A stretch of DNA of 64,000 nt. Origin: Streptomyces flaveus (GTDB lineage Bacteria > Actinomycetota > Actinomycetes > Streptomycetales > Streptomycetaceae). The stretch is from assembly GCF_014647675.1 (NCBI RefSeq), contig NZ_BMPQ01000002.1:481033-545032 (forward strand), in the 5' to 3' direction. Below the pieces are notes generated by a model. It worked only from the letters and a program-made list of their open reading frames with translations, did not search any database and was not told the origin of the DNA. This document shows, one piece after another, positions 26,284 to 36,422 of this stretch. The translations under genes and the position numbers were made by a program. How positions within the stretch are numbered: the first letter of the stretch is position 1; every line of letters starts with the position of its first letter.

Positions 26284-26739
26284 ATGACGACCGACTCGGC
26301 CTCACCCGAAGACCTCGCATCGTTACCCAAAGCCGAGTTCGCCTTCCCCGGACCGCTGCGCGACCAGCTTGTCGCGGCGATTCTCGACGGTTCCAAGACG
26401 TCCACGACGGGGCTTCTCGTCGACTACGAGCACGAGGGTGAGCCACTGCCCGAGGCGGGGAGCCGTTCGGTGGTCGTCGACTCCGACGACCGGCCGGTGG
26501 GAGTCATCGAGGTGACCGACGTCCGCGTCGTACCGCTGGCGCAGGTGGCTCTCGCCCACGCGGTGGACGAAGGTGAGGGCTACACCGGCGTGGCCGAGTG
26601 GCGGGCGGGCCACGAGCGGTTCTGGCACAGCGAGGAGATGCGCGCGGCACTGGAGGACCCCGGGTTCACCGTGGACGACACGACGCCCACGGTCCTGGAA
26701 CGCTTCCGCCTCGTCGCCGACCTCCGCCCCGCCGGCTGA
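26284..26739 (+). CDS. ASCH domain-containing protein
   Basis: A 151-aa protein with an ASCH fold (PUA-like beta barrel). It has KAEFAFPGPLRDQLVAAILDGSKTSTTGL at the start, RPVGVIEVTDVRVVPLAQV in the middle and WRAGHERFW near 100. Some ASCH proteins hydrolyse N4-acetylcytidine; others bind RNA. Function here is not determined. Confidence 0.85.
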   Translation: MTTDSASPEDLASLPKAEFAFPGPLRDQLVAAILDGSKTSTTGLLVDYEHEGEPLPEAGSRSVVVDSDDRPVGVIEVTDVRVVPLAQVALAHAVDEGEGYTGVAEWRAGHERFWHSEEMRAALEDPGFTVDDTTPTVLERFRLVADLRPAG

Positions 26740-26837
26740 CCTGCCGGGCCCGGCCAACGCCGCCCTCGCAGGACCGACGCCACGTGGCTCCGCCAATTCG
26801 GCTGCCCCTCGCCGGAGCGACTTGCCAGGATGGCCCC

Positions 26838-27536
26838 ATGACCACCCCGTACGACACCCCCGTAGACCCGGAAGCCCCCGTAGTCATCGACCGCCGCGAC
26901 GGCCCGTACGGCGAAGTCGTCCTGCGCCGCCACGGCGAACTGCTGCAGATCATCGCCAACGGATGCTTCCTGATGGACACGTCGGACGGCCGCTCGGAGC
27001 GGCTGCTCATCGACGCCGCTCGCGACACCCTGGACGGGCGGCGGCCGGAGCCGAGCGTGCTGATCGGCGGTCTCGGTGTCGGGTTCTCGCTGGCGCACGC
27101 GGCCGCCGATCCGCGATGGGGGCGTATCGCGGTGGTCGAGCGGGAGCGGGCGATCATCGACTGGCATCTGGAGGGGCCGCTGGCGGAAATCTCGGCAGCC
27201 GCGCTCGCGGATTCGCGTACCGAGATCGTCGAAGACGACCTGGTCGCTTACGTCAATGAGACATCGGACACATACGACGCGCTGTGCCTGGACATCGACA
27301 ACGGGCCCGGATGGACCGTGACGGAGGGCAACGAAAGCCTCTATTCGGCGGCCGGACTCACCGCGTGCGCAAGGTTGTTGAGGCCAGGCGGGGTGCTGGC
27401 CGTGTGGTCGGCCCAGCCATCGTCTGATTTCGAGGGAACCTTGCGGAATGCCGGGTTCCAGCAGGTGCGTACCGAAGAGATCCCGGTTGCCCGGGGCGTT
27501 CCGGACGTCGTGCATCTCGCGGTCGGGCCTGGATAG
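26838..27536 (+). CDS. Spermidine synthase-like methyltransferase-fold protein
   Basis: A 232-aa Rossmann-fold protein similar to the PABMT/spermidine synthase family. It has VLIGGLGVGFSLAHAA (nucleotide-binding glycine loop, about 76-91), VVERERAIIDWH and DALCLDIDNGPGW near 153. The polyamine-binding features of true spermidine synthases are not evident, so the reaction is uncertain. It is followed by the two-component operon after 112 bp. Confidence 0.75.
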   Translation: MTTPYDTPVDPEAPVVIDRRDGPYGEVVLRRHGELLQIIANGCFLMDTSDGRSERLLIDAARDTLDGRRPEPSVLIGGLGVGFSLAHAAADPRWGRIAVVERERAIIDWHLEGPLAEISAAALADSRTEIVEDDLVAYVNETSDTYDALCLDIDNGPGWTVTEGNESLYSAAGLTACARLLRPGGVLAVWSAQPSSDFEGTLRNAGFQQVRTEEIPVARGVPDVVHLAVGPG

Positions 27537-27648
27537 CCGAGCGGTGGTAACTGCCCGTACTCTGCTCACCGACGCGGATCATTCAAGCGTCAAGCGCAGT
27601 CATGGAATCACCCCCACGATTCCGGAAAGCACACTTCAGGGGCGGGCG

Positions 27649-28386
27649 ATGGAGCAGACCCACACATCCCAAAACGGCACGGCGGCCACGCCGGGCGCAC
27701 AGCGCCGGGTGCTGGTGGTCGAGGACGATCCGACGATCGTGGACGCCATCGCCGCCCGGTTGCGTGCCGAGGGATTTCTCGTACAGACCGCAGGTGACGG
27801 ACCGGCCGCCGTCGACACGGCCGAGGCCTGGCAGCCCGATCTGCTGATCCTCGACATCATGCTGCCGGGCTTCGACGGCCTGGAGGTCTGCCGTCGGGTG
27901 CAGGCGCAGCGACCGGTGCCGGTGCTGATGCTGACCGCGCGCGACGACGAGACGGACATGCTGGTCGGGCTCGGCGTGGGCGCCGACGACTACATGACGA
28001 AGCCTTTCTCCATGCGTGAGCTGGCCGCGCGTGTACACGTGCTGCTGCGCCGCGTGGAGCGCGCCGTGGTCGCCGCGTCGACTCCCCGTTCCGGCATCCT
28101 GCGCCTGGGCGAGCTGGAGATCGACCATGCGCAGCGGCGGGTGCGGGTGCACAACGAGGACGTCCATCTGACGCCCACCGAGTTCGATCTGCTGGTCTGC
28201 CTGGCCAACACGCCGCGTGCGGTGCTCTCGCGCGAGCAGCTGCTCGCCGAGGTGTGGGACTGGGCGGACGCCTCCGGCACCCGGACCGTGGACAGCCACA
28301 TCAAGGCCCTGCGCCGGAAGATCGGTGCCGAGAGGATCCGCACCGTGCACGGTGTGGGATACGCCCTGGAGACGCCGACGCCGTGA
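27649..28386 (+). CDS. OmpR/PhoB-type response regulator
   Basis: A 245-aa regulator. The receiver domain (20-135) has acidic pocket VVEDD, phospho-acceptor Asp69 in LILDIMLPG, Thr in MLTARDD and Lys in TKPFSMREL. A C-terminal winged-helix DNA-binding domain (about 150-240) follows, with VHLTPTEFDLLV and TRTVDSHIKALRRKIG. It overlaps the sensor kinase gene by 4 nt (GTGA). The stimulus is unknown. Confidence 0.95.
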   Translation: MEQTHTSQNGTAATPGAQRRVLVVEDDPTIVDAIAARLRAEGFLVQTAGDGPAAVDTAEAWQPDLLILDIMLPGFDGLEVCRRVQAQRPVPVLMLTARDDETDMLVGLGVGADDYMTKPFSMRELAARVHVLLRRVERAVVAASTPRSGILRLGELEIDHAQRRVRVHNEDVHLTPTEFDLLVCLANTPRAVLSREQLLAEVWDWADASGTRTVDSHIKALRRKIGAERIRTVHGVGYALETPTP

Positions 28387-29717
28387 GCGAGGCGGAGGGC
28401 ACGGAAGAGCCGTACGCCGGGCAGGGACGCCGCCCCGCCCCGGGGCGGCTCCTCGCGACCGCCCTCCTGTGGTGGTCGAAGGCCCTGCTGTGGTGGTCCG
28501 ACGTGCTGCTGCGGCGCTCCGAGATCCTGCACCGGCGGTCCGACAGCCTGCGTCGGCGGTCCGACGCCGCACGCCTGCGGGCCGAAGCCGTGCTCCGCAC
28601 GAAGGAAGGGCCCGTCGCCGGCAGGCTCTTCGGGCCTCTCGGTGCGGCGCTCCAGCATCTGCGGCCCTTCTCCATCAAGACGAAGCTCGGCACGCTCGTC
28701 GTCGTCTCGGTCTTCATCACCACCGGTCTGATGACGATCGCCGTGCGCACCGAGACCGAGCTGCGCTTCATCACGGTCTTCTCGATGATCGCGACGCTGC
28801 TGATCACGCAGTTCGTGGCGCACTCGCTGACCGCCCCGCTGGACGAGATGAACACCGTGGCCCGGTCCATCTCGCACGGCGACTACACGAGCCGGGTCAG
28901 GGGCGCCGACCGCCGCGACGAACTGGGCGACCTGGCCCAGACGATCAACCGCATGGCCGACGACCTGGAGGCCCAGGACCTCCAGCGCAAGGAGCTGGTG
29001 GCGAACGTCTCGCACGAGCTGCGCACCCCCATCGCGGGCCTGCGCGCGGTCCTGGAGAACGTCGTGGACGGCGTGTCGGCCGCTGACCCCGAGACGATGC
29101 GCATCGCCCTGAAGCAGACGGAGCGCCTCGGCCGCCTGGTGGAGACCCTGCTCGACCTCTCGCGCCTGGACAACGGCGTCGTACCGCTGCGCAGGCGCCG
29201 TTTCGAGGTGTGGCCGTATCTGTCCGGCGTGCTGAAGGAGGCCAACATGGTGTCCTCCGCGCGCGCGGGCATCTCCTCGGGCTCCGGCACCCACACGCGT
29301 ACGGATGTGCATCTGCACCTGGACGTGTGGCCGCCCGAGCTGACCGCGCACGCCGACCCGGAGCGGATCCACCAGGTCGTCGCCAACCTCATCGACAACG
29401 CGGTCAAGCACAGCCCTCCGCACGGCCGCGTGACGGTGAAGGCACGGCGCGGGGACTATCCGGAGTCGCTCGATCTGGAGGTTCTGGACGAGGGCCCCGG
29501 GATCCCGCAGTCGGAGTGGCACCGGGTCTTCGAGCGTTTCAACCGGGGCGGAGTCGTCGCACCGCACGGTCCGGGCAGCGACGGCGGTACGGGTCTGGGG
29601 CTGGCCATCGCGCGCTGGGCCGTCGATCTGCACGGCGGCCGGATCCGGGTGGCCGAATCCCAGCGCGGTTGCCGAATCCAGGTCACCCTTCCGGGGCTGC
29701 CTCCGCTCACGGGCTGA
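28383..29717 (+). CDS. HAMP-containing sensor histidine kinase with N-terminal heptad repeats
   Basis: A 444-aa membrane kinase. Residues about 25-75 hold an unusual run of seven-residue repeats ([35 protein letters not shown]). TM1 lies about 100-120 and TM2 about 128-146, with almost no external loop, then HAMP. HisKA follows with phosphorylated His211 in [12 protein letters not shown], then HATPase_c ([30 protein letters not shown]). The tiny extracellular loop suggests it senses membrane state or a partner rather than a soluble ligand. It is partner of the regulator just upstream. Confidence 0.93.
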   Translation: MSEAEGTEEPYAGQGRRPAPGRLLATALLWWSKALLWWSDVLLRRSEILHRRSDSLRRRSDAARLRAEAVLRTKEGPVAGRLFGPLGAALQHLRPFSIKTKLGTLVVVSVFITTGLMTIAVRTETELRFITVFSMIATLLITQFVAHSLTAPLDEMNTVARSISHGDYTSRVRGADRRDELGDLAQTINRMADDLEAQDLQRKELVANVSHELRTPIAGLRAVLENVVDGVSAADPETMRIALKQTERLGRLVETLLDLSRLDNGVVPLRRRRFEVWPYLSGVLKEANMVSSARAGISSGSGTHTRTDVHLHLDVWPPELTAHADPERIHQVVANLIDNAVKHSPPHGRVTVKARRGDYPESLDLEVLDEGPGIPQSEWHRVFERFNRGGVVAPHGPGSDGGTGLGLAIARWAVDLHGGRIRVAESQRGCRIQVTLPGLPPLTG

Positions 29718-29834
29718 CGTACGGTTCGAATCCGGATCGCCAGATCATCGCAAGATGCACGGATCGGGTCGCAAGATCCCTGGATTCCGCGGGGCGCCCG
29801 CAGGGTAACCGCGCTTGTTTCCCGCCATTTCCAG

Positions 29835-29856
29835 CATCGAAACACGTGTTTCGATG
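29835..29856. promoter_or_regulatory. 22-bp perfect palindrome upstream of kgd
   Basis: The half-site CATCGAAACAC is followed immediately by its exact complement. It lies 110 bp before the kgd start and 118 bp after the kinase stop, so it is best read as a regulator-binding operator for kgd. Which protein binds is unknown. Confidence 0.6.
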
Positions 29857-29965
29857 TGACTTACATGACGATCGCCTGGCCCGGTCTGCATCCGGCGGCC
29901 ATGGGGGCGTAGCCTTGATTCCCGCTGTCCATCACCTTGTGAAGCGGAAGAGGGCGGTTGCCGCC

Positions 29966-32900
29966 GTGTCGCCACAGTCCCCCAGTAACTCGAGCATCTC
30001 CACAGACGACCAAGCCGGGAAGGCCGGGAAGAACCCGGCCGCCGCCTTCGGTCCGAACGAGTGGCTCGTCGACGAGATCTATCAGCAGTACCTCCAGGAC
30101 CCGAATTCGGTAGACCGCGCCTGGTGGGACTTCTTCGCCGACTACAAGCCGGGCGGCGTCGCCGCCTCGGCCACGTCGCGTACTGCGGCCGCGGGGGCCG
30201 CAGGGACCCCCACGACGACGGCTCAGGCCGCGCCCGCCGCGGCTCCGGCTCCTGCTGCCCCGGCTTCCGCCGACGGTCAGGCTCCGGCCGCCCCCGCGGC
30301 GCCGAAGCCCGCAGCCGCTGCCCCGGCCCAAGCTCCGGCTCCGGCCAAGCCCGCTGCCGCCGCCAAGCCGGCCGCGGCGAAGCCCGCGCCTGCCAAGGCC
30401 GCGCCCGCGACCGAGGCTCCGGCCGGACCGGAGTACGTGCCGCTGCGCGGCCCGGCCGCCGCCGTCGCGAAGAACATGAACGCCTCTCTGGAGCTGCCCA
30501 CGGCCACGTCCGTGCGCGCGGTCCCGGTGAAGCTGCTGTTCGACAACCGCATCGTCATCAACAACCATCTGAAGCGCGCCCGGGGCGGGAAGATCTCCTT
30601 CACCCACCTCATCGGCTACGCGATGGTGCAGGCCATCAAGGCCATGCCGTCGATGAACCACCACTACGCGGAGAAGGACGGCAAGCCGACCCTGGTCAAG
30701 CCGGAGCACATCAACTTCGGCCTGGCGATCGACCTGGTGAAGCCCAACGGCGACCGTCAGCTCGTCGTCGCCGGCATCAAGAAGGCCGAGACGCTGAACT
30801 TCTTCGAGTTCTGGCAGGCCTACGAGGACATCGTCCGCCGCGCCCGCGACGGCAAGCTGACGATGGACGACTTCTCCGGTGTCACGGTCTCGCTGACCAA
30901 CCCCGGCGGCCTCGGCACCGTCCACTCCGTGCCCCGCCTGATGCCCGGCCAGTCGGTCATCATGGGCGTCGGCTCGATGGACTACCCGGCGGAGTTCCAG
31001 GGCACGTCCCAGGACACGCTCAACAAGCTCGGCATCGCGAAGGTCATGACGCTCACGTCGACCTACGACCACCGGGTGATCCAGGGCGCCGCCTCCGGCG
31101 AGTTCCTCCGCATCGTCGCGAACTACCTCCTCGGTGAGAACGGCTTCTACGACGAGATCTTCGAGGCCCTGCGCATTCCGTACGAGCCGGTCCGCTGGCT
31201 CAAGGACATCGACGCCTCGCACGACGACGACGTCACGAAGGCCGCCCGCGTCTTCGAGCTGATCCACTCCTACCGGGTCCGCGGCCACGTCATGGCCGAC
31301 ACCGACCCGCTGGAGTACAAGCAGCGCAAGCACCCCGACCTGGACATCACCGAGCACGGGCTCACCCTGTGGGACCTGGAGCGCGAGTTCGCGGTCGGCG
31401 GCTTCGCCGGCAAGTCGATGATGAAGCTGCGCAGCATCCTCGGCGTCCTGCGCGACTCGTACTGCCGCACCACCGGCGTCGAGTTCATGCACATCCAGGA
31501 CCCGAAGCAGCGCAAGTGGATCCAGGACCGCGTCGAGCGCGGCCACACCAAGCCGGAGCGCGAGGAGCAGCTGCGCATCCTGCGTCGGCTGAACGCGGCG
31601 GAGGCCTTCGAGACCTTCCTGCAGACGAAGTACGTCGGCCAGAAGCGCTTCTCGCTGGAGGGCGGCGAGTCCGTCATCCCGCTCCTCGACGCGGTCATCG
31701 ACAGCGCCGCCGAGTCCCGCCTGGACGAGGTCGTCATCGGCATGGCCCACCGCGGCCGGCTGAACGTGCTGGCGAACATCGTCGGCAAGTCGTACGCGCA
31801 GATCTTCCGCGAGTTCGAGGGCAACCTCGACCCGAAGTCGATGCACGGCTCCGGTGACGTGAAGTACCACCTGGGCGCCGAGGGCACGTTCACGGGCCTG
31901 GACGGCGAGCAGATCAAGGTCTCGCTGGCTGCCAACCCCTCGCACCTGGAGGCGGTCGACCCGATCCTGGAGGGCATCGCCCGCGCCAAGCAGGACATCA
32001 TCGGCAAGGGCGGCACGGACTTCACGGTCCTGCCGGTGGCCCTCCACGGCGACGCGGCCTTCGCGGGCCAGGGCGTGGTGGCCGAGACGCTGAACATGTC
32101 GCAGTTGCGCGGCTACCGCACCGGCGGCACGGTCCACATCATCATCAACAACCAGGTCGGCTTCACGGCTCCGCCGGAGTCCGCGCGCTCGTCGATGTAC
32201 TCCACCGACGTGGCCCGGATGATCGAGGCGCCGATCTTCCACGTGAACGGTGACGACCCCGAGGCCGTCGTCCGGGTCGCGCGCCTGGCCTTCGAGTTCC
32301 GGCAGGCGTTCAACAAGGACGTCGTCATCGACCTCATCTGCTACCGCCGCCGCGGTCACAACGAGACCGACAACCCGTCGTTCACGAACCCGCAGATGTA
32401 CAGCCTGATCGACAAGAAGCGCTCGGTGCGCAAGCTCTACACCGAGTCCCTCATCGGTCGCGGCGACATCACGCTGGAACAGGCCGAGCAGGCGCTGCAG
32501 GACTTCCAGGGACAGCTGGAGAAGGTCTTCACCGAGGTCCGCGAGGCCGTCCACGCCCCCGCCGAGGTGCACGTCCCGCAGCCGGAGGCGGAGTTCCCGG
32601 TCCACGTGGACACCGCGGTCTCCCAGGAGGTCGTGAAGCGGGTCGCCGAGTCGCAGGTCAACATCCCCGACCACATCACCGTCCACCCGCGTCTGATGCC
32701 GCAGATGCAGCGTCGCGCGGCGATGATCGAGGACGGCACGATCGACTGGGGCATGGGCGAGACCCTGGCCTTCGGCTCGCTGCTGATGGAGGGCACCCCG
32801 GTCCGTCTTTCGGGCCAGGACTCCCGCCGCGGCACGTTCGGCCAGCGCCACGCGGTCCTGGTGGACCAGAACACGGGCGAGGACTACACCCCGCTCCAGT

Positions 32901-33790
32901 ACCTCTCGAGCGACCAGGCGCGCTACAACGTCTACGACTCGCTGCTCTCCGAGTACGCGGTCATGGGCTTCGAGTACGGCTACTCCCTGGCCCGTCCCGA
33001 GGCGCTGGTCCTGTGGGAGGCGCAGTTCGGCGACTTCGTCAACGGCGCGCAGACGGTGGTGGACGAGTTCATCTCGTCGGCGGAGCAGAAGTGGGCCCAG
33101 ACGTCCGGCGTCACGCTTCTCCTCCCCCACGGCTACGAGGGCCAGGGCCCGGACCACTCGTCCGCCCGCCCGGAGCGCTTCCTCCAGCTCTGCGCCCAGA
33201 ACAACATGACGGTCGCCATGCCGACCCTCCCGTCGAACTACTTCCACCTGCTGCGCTGGCAGGTCCACAACCCGCACCACAAGCCGCTGGTCGTCTTCAC
33301 CCCGAAGTCGATGCTGCGTCTGAAGGCGGCGGCGTCGAAGGCGGAGGAGTTCACGACGGGCGGCTTCCGTCCGGTCATCGGTGACGCGTCGGTGGACCCG
33401 GCGGCGGTCCGCAAGGTCGTCTTCACGGCCGGCAAGGTCTACTACGACCTGGACGCCGAGCGCCAGAAGCGCGGCATCACGGACACGGCGATCATCCGCA
33501 TCGAGCGCCTGTACCCGATCCCGGGTGCCGAGCTCCAGGCCGAGATCGGCAAGTACCCGAACGTCGAGAAGTACCTCTGGGCCCAGGAGGAGCCGGCGAA
33601 CCAGGGCGCCTGGCCGTTCATCGCCCTCAACCTCATCGACCACCTGGACCTGGCGGTCGGCGCGGACATCCCGCACGGCGAGCGGCTGCGGCGGATCTCC
33701 CGCCCGCACGGTTCGTCTCCGGCGGTGGGTTCGGCCAAGCGGCACCAGGCCGAGCAGGAGCAGCTGGTTCGGGAGGTGTTCGAGGCGTAG
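29966..33790 (+). CDS. kgd: Multifunctional 2-oxoglutarate dehydrogenase E1/decarboxylase (Kgd)
   Basis: A 1274-aa actinobacterial fusion enzyme of the TCA cycle. Residues 1-60 are the E1o N-terminal helix ([16 protein letters not shown]). An Ala/Pro/Lys linker spans about 70-155, and an E2-type succinyltransferase domain (about 165-400) carries [13 protein letters not shown] near 368. The ThDP-dependent E1 domain has [12 protein letters not shown] near 793, followed by transketolase-like and C-terminal domains. Lipoyl domains are absent, as in mycobacterial Kgd; these sit on a separate E2. Start GTG (SPQSPSNSS) is chosen because upstream in-frame sequence has no domain homology. Confidence 0.96.
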   Translation: MSPQSPSNSSISTDDQAGKAGKNPAAAFGPNEWLVDEIYQQYLQDPNSVDRAWWDFFADYKPGGVAASATSRTAAAGAAGTPTTTAQAAPAAAPAPAAPASADGQAPAAPAAPKPAAAAPAQAPAPAKPAAAAKPAAAKPAPAKAAPATEAPAGPEYVPLRGPAAAVAKNMNASLELPTATSVRAVPVKLLFDNRIVINNHLKRARGGKISFTHLIGYAMVQAIKAMPSMNHHYAEKDGKPTLVKPEHINFGLAIDLVKPNGDRQLVVAGIKKAETLNFFEFWQAYEDIVRRARDGKLTMDDFSGVTVSLTNPGGLGTVHSVPRLMPGQSVIMGVGSMDYPAEFQGTSQDTLNKLGIAKVMTLTSTYDHRVIQGAASGEFLRIVANYLLGENGFYDEIFEALRIPYEPVRWLKDIDASHDDDVTKAARVFELIHSYRVRGHVMADTDPLEYKQRKHPDLDITEHGLTLWDLEREFAVGGFAGKSMMKLRSILGVLRDSYCRTTGVEFMHIQDPKQRKWIQDRVERGHTKPEREEQLRILRRLNAAEAFETFLQTKYVGQKRFSLEGGESVIPLLDAVIDSAAESRLDEVVIGMAHRGRLNVLANIVGKSYAQIFREFEGNLDPKSMHGSGDVKYHLGAEGTFTGLDGEQIKVSLAANPSHLEAVDPILEGIARAKQDIIGKGGTDFTVLPVALHGDAAFAGQGVVAETLNMSQLRGYRTGGTVHIIINNQVGFTAPPESARSSMYSTDVARMIEAPIFHVNGDDPEAVVRVARLAFEFRQAFNKDVVIDLICYRRRGHNETDNPSFTNPQMYSLIDKKRSVRKLYTESLIGRGDITLEQAEQALQDFQGQLEKVFTEVREAVHAPAEVHVPQPEAEFPVHVDTAVSQEVVKRVAESQVNIPDHITVHPRLMPQMQRRAAMIEDGTIDWGMGETLAFGSLLMEGTPVRLSGQDSRRGTFGQRHAVLVDQNTGEDYTPLQYLSSDQARYNVYDSLLSEYAVMGFEYGYSLARPEALVLWEAQFGDFVNGAQTVVDEFISSAEQKWAQTSGVTLLLPHGYEGQGPDHSSARPERFLQLCAQNNMTVAMPTLPSNYFHLLRWQVHNPHHKPLVVFTPKSMLRLKAAASKAEEFTTGGFRPVIGDASVDPAAVRKVVFTAGKVYYDLDAERQKRGITDTAIIRIERLYPIPGAELQAEIGKYPNVEKYLWAQEEPANQGAWPFIALNLIDHLDLAVGADIPHGERLRRISRPHGSSPAVGSAKRHQAEQEQLVREVFEA

Positions 33791-33932
33791 GCCTCGGGCG
33801 TACGTCCTCTGCGGGGCCTGGCACCGAGTTCGTCTCGGGGCCGGGCCCTCTGGCGTATCCGGGCGCGTGCGGTTGAAGGTCCGGCTCCGCATAACCTGGA
33901 GACGTCAGACCTACGCCCCCAGGAGAGCACCC

Positions 33933-34115
33933 GTGTACTTCACCGACCGTGGCATCGAGGAACTTGAGAAGCGGCGCGGCGAGGAAGAGGTCACCTTCGA
34001 GTGGCTCGCCGAGCAGTTCCGTACGTTCGTCGATCTCAACCCGGACTTCGAGGTACCGGTGGAGCGGCTGGCGACCTGGCTGGCGCGACTGGACGACGAC
34101 GAGGACGACGAGTAG
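33933..34115 (+). CDS. Small conserved acidic protein (DUF6104)
   Basis: A 60-aa protein beginning MYFTDRGIEELEKRRG, with a helical body and an acidic tail DDDEDDE. It matches a small Streptomyces-conserved family (DUF6104, recalled). The GTG start has AGGAGAG 6 nt upstream. It follows kgd after 142 bp. Function is unknown; conservation and a good ribosome site support a real gene. Confidence 0.8.
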   Translation: MYFTDRGIEELEKRRGEEEVTFEWLAEQFRTFVDLNPDFEVPVERLATWLARLDDDEDDE

Positions 34116-34210
34116 GGCTCGCGACGCCTCAGCAGTCCGGCGGCGGGCGTCGAACCTGCGCATTCACCTCTTGCGAGATCACTGGAACGTGTGTCTTGAC
34201 TTTCCGTGAC

Positions 34211-34256
34211 CGCGATATATCGTGAATAACGGAAGACGCGATATGGCGCGATCGGC
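34211..34256. promoter_or_regulatory. PadR-type palindromic operators
   Basis: CGCGATATATCGTG (34211-34224) contains the perfect 10-bp palindrome CGATATATCG. A related half-conserved site CGCGATATGGCGCG follows at 34238-34251. PadR regulators often bind such AT-centred repeats. The second gene of the operon downstream encodes a PadR protein, so autoregulation is likely. Confidence 0.6.
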
Positions 34257-34334
34257 CTTGGCTCGTGCTGGCTGGTGCCCCCTGTCGCGATGTTTCGCAA
34301 CGTCCCGTTCGTTCGCGTCGAGGAGGTCAGCACC

Positions 34335-35303
34335 ATGTCCGAGTGGTCCGTCGCCGAGCCCAAGAAGCTCACCTTCGATGACCCCGTGACGGAGCTCCAT
34401 GTGCGCCTCGTCAACGGAACGGTGAACGTCGTGGGGGTGGACGAGGGTTCCACCCGCCTCGAGGTGACCGAGATAGAGGGACCGCCTCTCACGGTGACCC
34501 ACAAGGACGGCACGCTCACGGTGGCGTACGAGGACCTGCCGTGGAAGGGCTTCCTCAAGTGGCTCGACCGCAAGGGCTGGCGCCGCGACGCGGTGGTCTC
34601 CCTGGCGGTTCCGGCACATACGCGCGTCGAGGTGGGCGTGGTCGGCGCCGCCGCCGTGGTCTCCGGGGTGGACGGCCCGACGGTGGTGAAGGGCGTCACG
34701 GGAGACACGACACTCGTCGGCCTCTCCGGCTCCGTACGCGCCGACACGGTCTCGGGGAATCTGGAGGCCCAGGCCGTCACCGGCGACCTGCGTTTCAACT
34801 CCGTCTCCGGCGACCTCACCGTCGTCGAGGGCTCGGGCTCCACCGTACGGGCCGACTCCGTGAGCGGCTCGATGATCGTCGACCTCGACACGGACAGCCC
34901 CACCGACGTCGTGCTGAACAACGTCTCGGGGGAGATCGCCATCCGGCTGCCGCACCCCGCGGACGCGGAGGTCGAGGCCAACACCGCGAGCGGCACCGTC
35001 TCCAACGCCTTCGACGACCTCCGGGTCAGCGGCCAGTGGGGCGCCCACAAGATCACCGGCCGCCTGGGCTCGGGCACCGGAAAGCTGAAGGCGACGACCG
35101 TCTCGGGCTCGATCGCGTTGCTACGGAGGCCTCCGGCGGAGGACGAGCCATGGGACGCCGAGCCGGAGGACACCGGTACCGGCCCATCCGACAAAAGCCC
35201 CGACCACCCCTCCGACCGCCCGACCGTCCCTCCCTCCGAGGGCTCCCCCAGCGGCTCACCCGACAGCCCCACCTCCGGCCCGAACGACAAGAAGGGGCTC
35301 TGA
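34335..35303 (+). CDS. DUF4097 beta-helix protein
   Basis: A 322-aa protein with a DUF4097 adhesin-like domain (about 30-250). It is built of short beta-repeats such as GDTTLVGLSGSVRADTVSGN and VTGDLRFNSVSGDLTVVEG. A disordered Pro/Ser/Asp tail follows (about 262-322). No signal peptide or membrane segment is seen, so it is probably cytoplasmic. AGGAGGTCAG precedes the ATG. It forms an operon with the PadR regulator 1 nt downstream; such pairs are common in actinobacteria and thought to respond to envelope stress. Confidence 0.85.
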   Translation: MSEWSVAEPKKLTFDDPVTELHVRLVNGTVNVVGVDEGSTRLEVTEIEGPPLTVTHKDGTLTVAYEDLPWKGFLKWLDRKGWRRDAVVSLAVPAHTRVEVGVVGAAAVVSGVDGPTVVKGVTGDTTLVGLSGSVRADTVSGNLEAQAVTGDLRFNSVSGDLTVVEGSGSTVRADSVSGSMIVDLDTDSPTDVVLNNVSGEIAIRLPHPADAEVEANTASGTVSNAFDDLRVSGQWGAHKITGRLGSGTGKLKATTVSGSIALLRRPPAEDEPWDAEPEDTGTGPSDKSPDHPSDRPTVPPSEGSPSGSPDSPTSGPNDKKGL

Positions 35304-35304
35304 C

Positions 35305-36354
35305 ATGCCTCCCGTCTTTGCCCACGGACGACTCCGGCTCTACCTGCTGAAGCTGCTGGACGAGGCGCCACGCCACGGGTACGAGGTGATCCGGCTCCTC
35401 GAGGAACGCTTCCAGGGCCTGTACGCGCCCTCGGCCGGCACGGTGTATCCCCGGCTGGCCAAGCTGGAGGCCGAGGGCCTGGTCACCCACACCACCGAGG
35501 GCGGCCGCAAGGTGTACGCGATCACGGACGCGGGCCGCGCCGAGCTGGCCGACCGCAGCGGCGAGTTGGCCGACCTGGAGCTGGAGATCCGCGAGTCGGT
35601 GGCAGAGCTGGCCGCCGAGATCCGGGCCGATGTGCGGGGCGCGGCGGGTGACCTGCGCCGCGAGATGCGGGCGGCGGCGAGCGAGGCACGCCGGGGGCCC
35701 ACCACGGGCGGCGCCAAGGGGTGGCGAGGGGAACACGAGACCGCCCACGGGGACTCCACCGAGTACATGGAAAAGGAGGCGTGGCGTACCGCGAAGGAAG
35801 AGATGCGCCGCGTCAAGCAGGAGTGGAAGGAACAGGCCCGGCGCGCGAAGGACGAGAGCCGACGAGCCCGCGAGGAGGCCCAGCGGGCACGCCGCCAGGC
35901 CAAGGAGGCGCAGGAGAGGGCGCGGGCCCAGGCCCAGGAACTCCAGCGCGTCGCCAAGCGCGTCCAGGACCAGGTGCAGGACCACTTCGCACGGGGCGAC
36001 TGGCCGACGGGTGTACGGGAGGGCCTTTCCGAACTGGCCAAGGAATTCGGCGAGTTCGGCAAGGGCTTCGGAAAGGACGCCGGCGCCGGCCGGCCGGAGA
36101 GGGAGCGGACGCCGGAGCCCGACTACACGGTCACCCCCGAGGACTTCCCCGCCGACTACGAACCCGCCTGGGCACACGACGACTCGACCGGCGAACCCAC
36201 CCGCGACCTCGACCGCCTCCTGGATCGCTTCCGCGACGACATCCGCGACGCGGCCCGCGACAACGGCGTGACGGAGGACCAACTGCGGGAGTGCCGCCGC
36301 CACTTGTCGACGGCGGCGGCACACATAGGGGTGGTACTGCGGCCCAAGGGCTGA
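35305..36354 (+). CDS. PadR family regulator with long coiled-coil extension
   Basis: A 349-aa protein. Residues 1-80 are a PadR winged helix (RLYLLKLLDEAPRHGYEVIRLLEE and SAGTVYPRLAKLEAEGLV). Residues about 85-230 form a highly charged Arg/Glu/Ala-rich coiled coil (EEMRRVKQEWKEQARRAKDE), and a C-terminal helical segment (about 295-345) resembles a dimerisation domain. Most PadR proteins are about 110-180 aa, so this is an extended version. It probably represses its own operon with the DUF4097 gene. Confidence 0.88.
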   Translation: MPPVFAHGRLRLYLLKLLDEAPRHGYEVIRLLEERFQGLYAPSAGTVYPRLAKLEAEGLVTHTTEGGRKVYAITDAGRAELADRSGELADLELEIRESVAELAAEIRADVRGAAGDLRREMRAAASEARRGPTTGGAKGWRGEHETAHGDSTEYMEKEAWRTAKEEMRRVKQEWKEQARRAKDESRRAREEAQRARRQAKEAQERARAQAQELQRVAKRVQDQVQDHFARGDWPTGVREGLSELAKEFGEFGKGFGKDAGAGRPERERTPEPDYTVTPEDFPADYEPAWAHDDSTGEPTRDLDRLLDRFRDDIRDAARDNGVTEDQLRECRRHLSTAAAHIGVVLRPKG

Positions 36355-36368
36355 GCGGGGAGCCCTCG

Positions 36369-36407
36369 GGGGTGCGGCGCCCGCGGAAGCGCCGGGCGCC
36401 GCACCCC
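36369..36407. terminator. Bidirectional terminator
   Basis: A perfect 15-bp stem (GGGGTGCGGCGCCCG and complement) with a 9-nt loop lies in the gap between the convergent PadR and ClpN genes. Confidence 0.8.
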
Positions 36408-36422
36408 AGTTGGCCCTTCGCC

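Noticed and set aside
29861..33892. 1343-codon open frame antisense to kgd
   Set aside because: It mirrors kgd codon bias (C/G third positions make the complementary frame stop-free) and encodes repetitive Arg/Leu/Val-rich sequence without domains.
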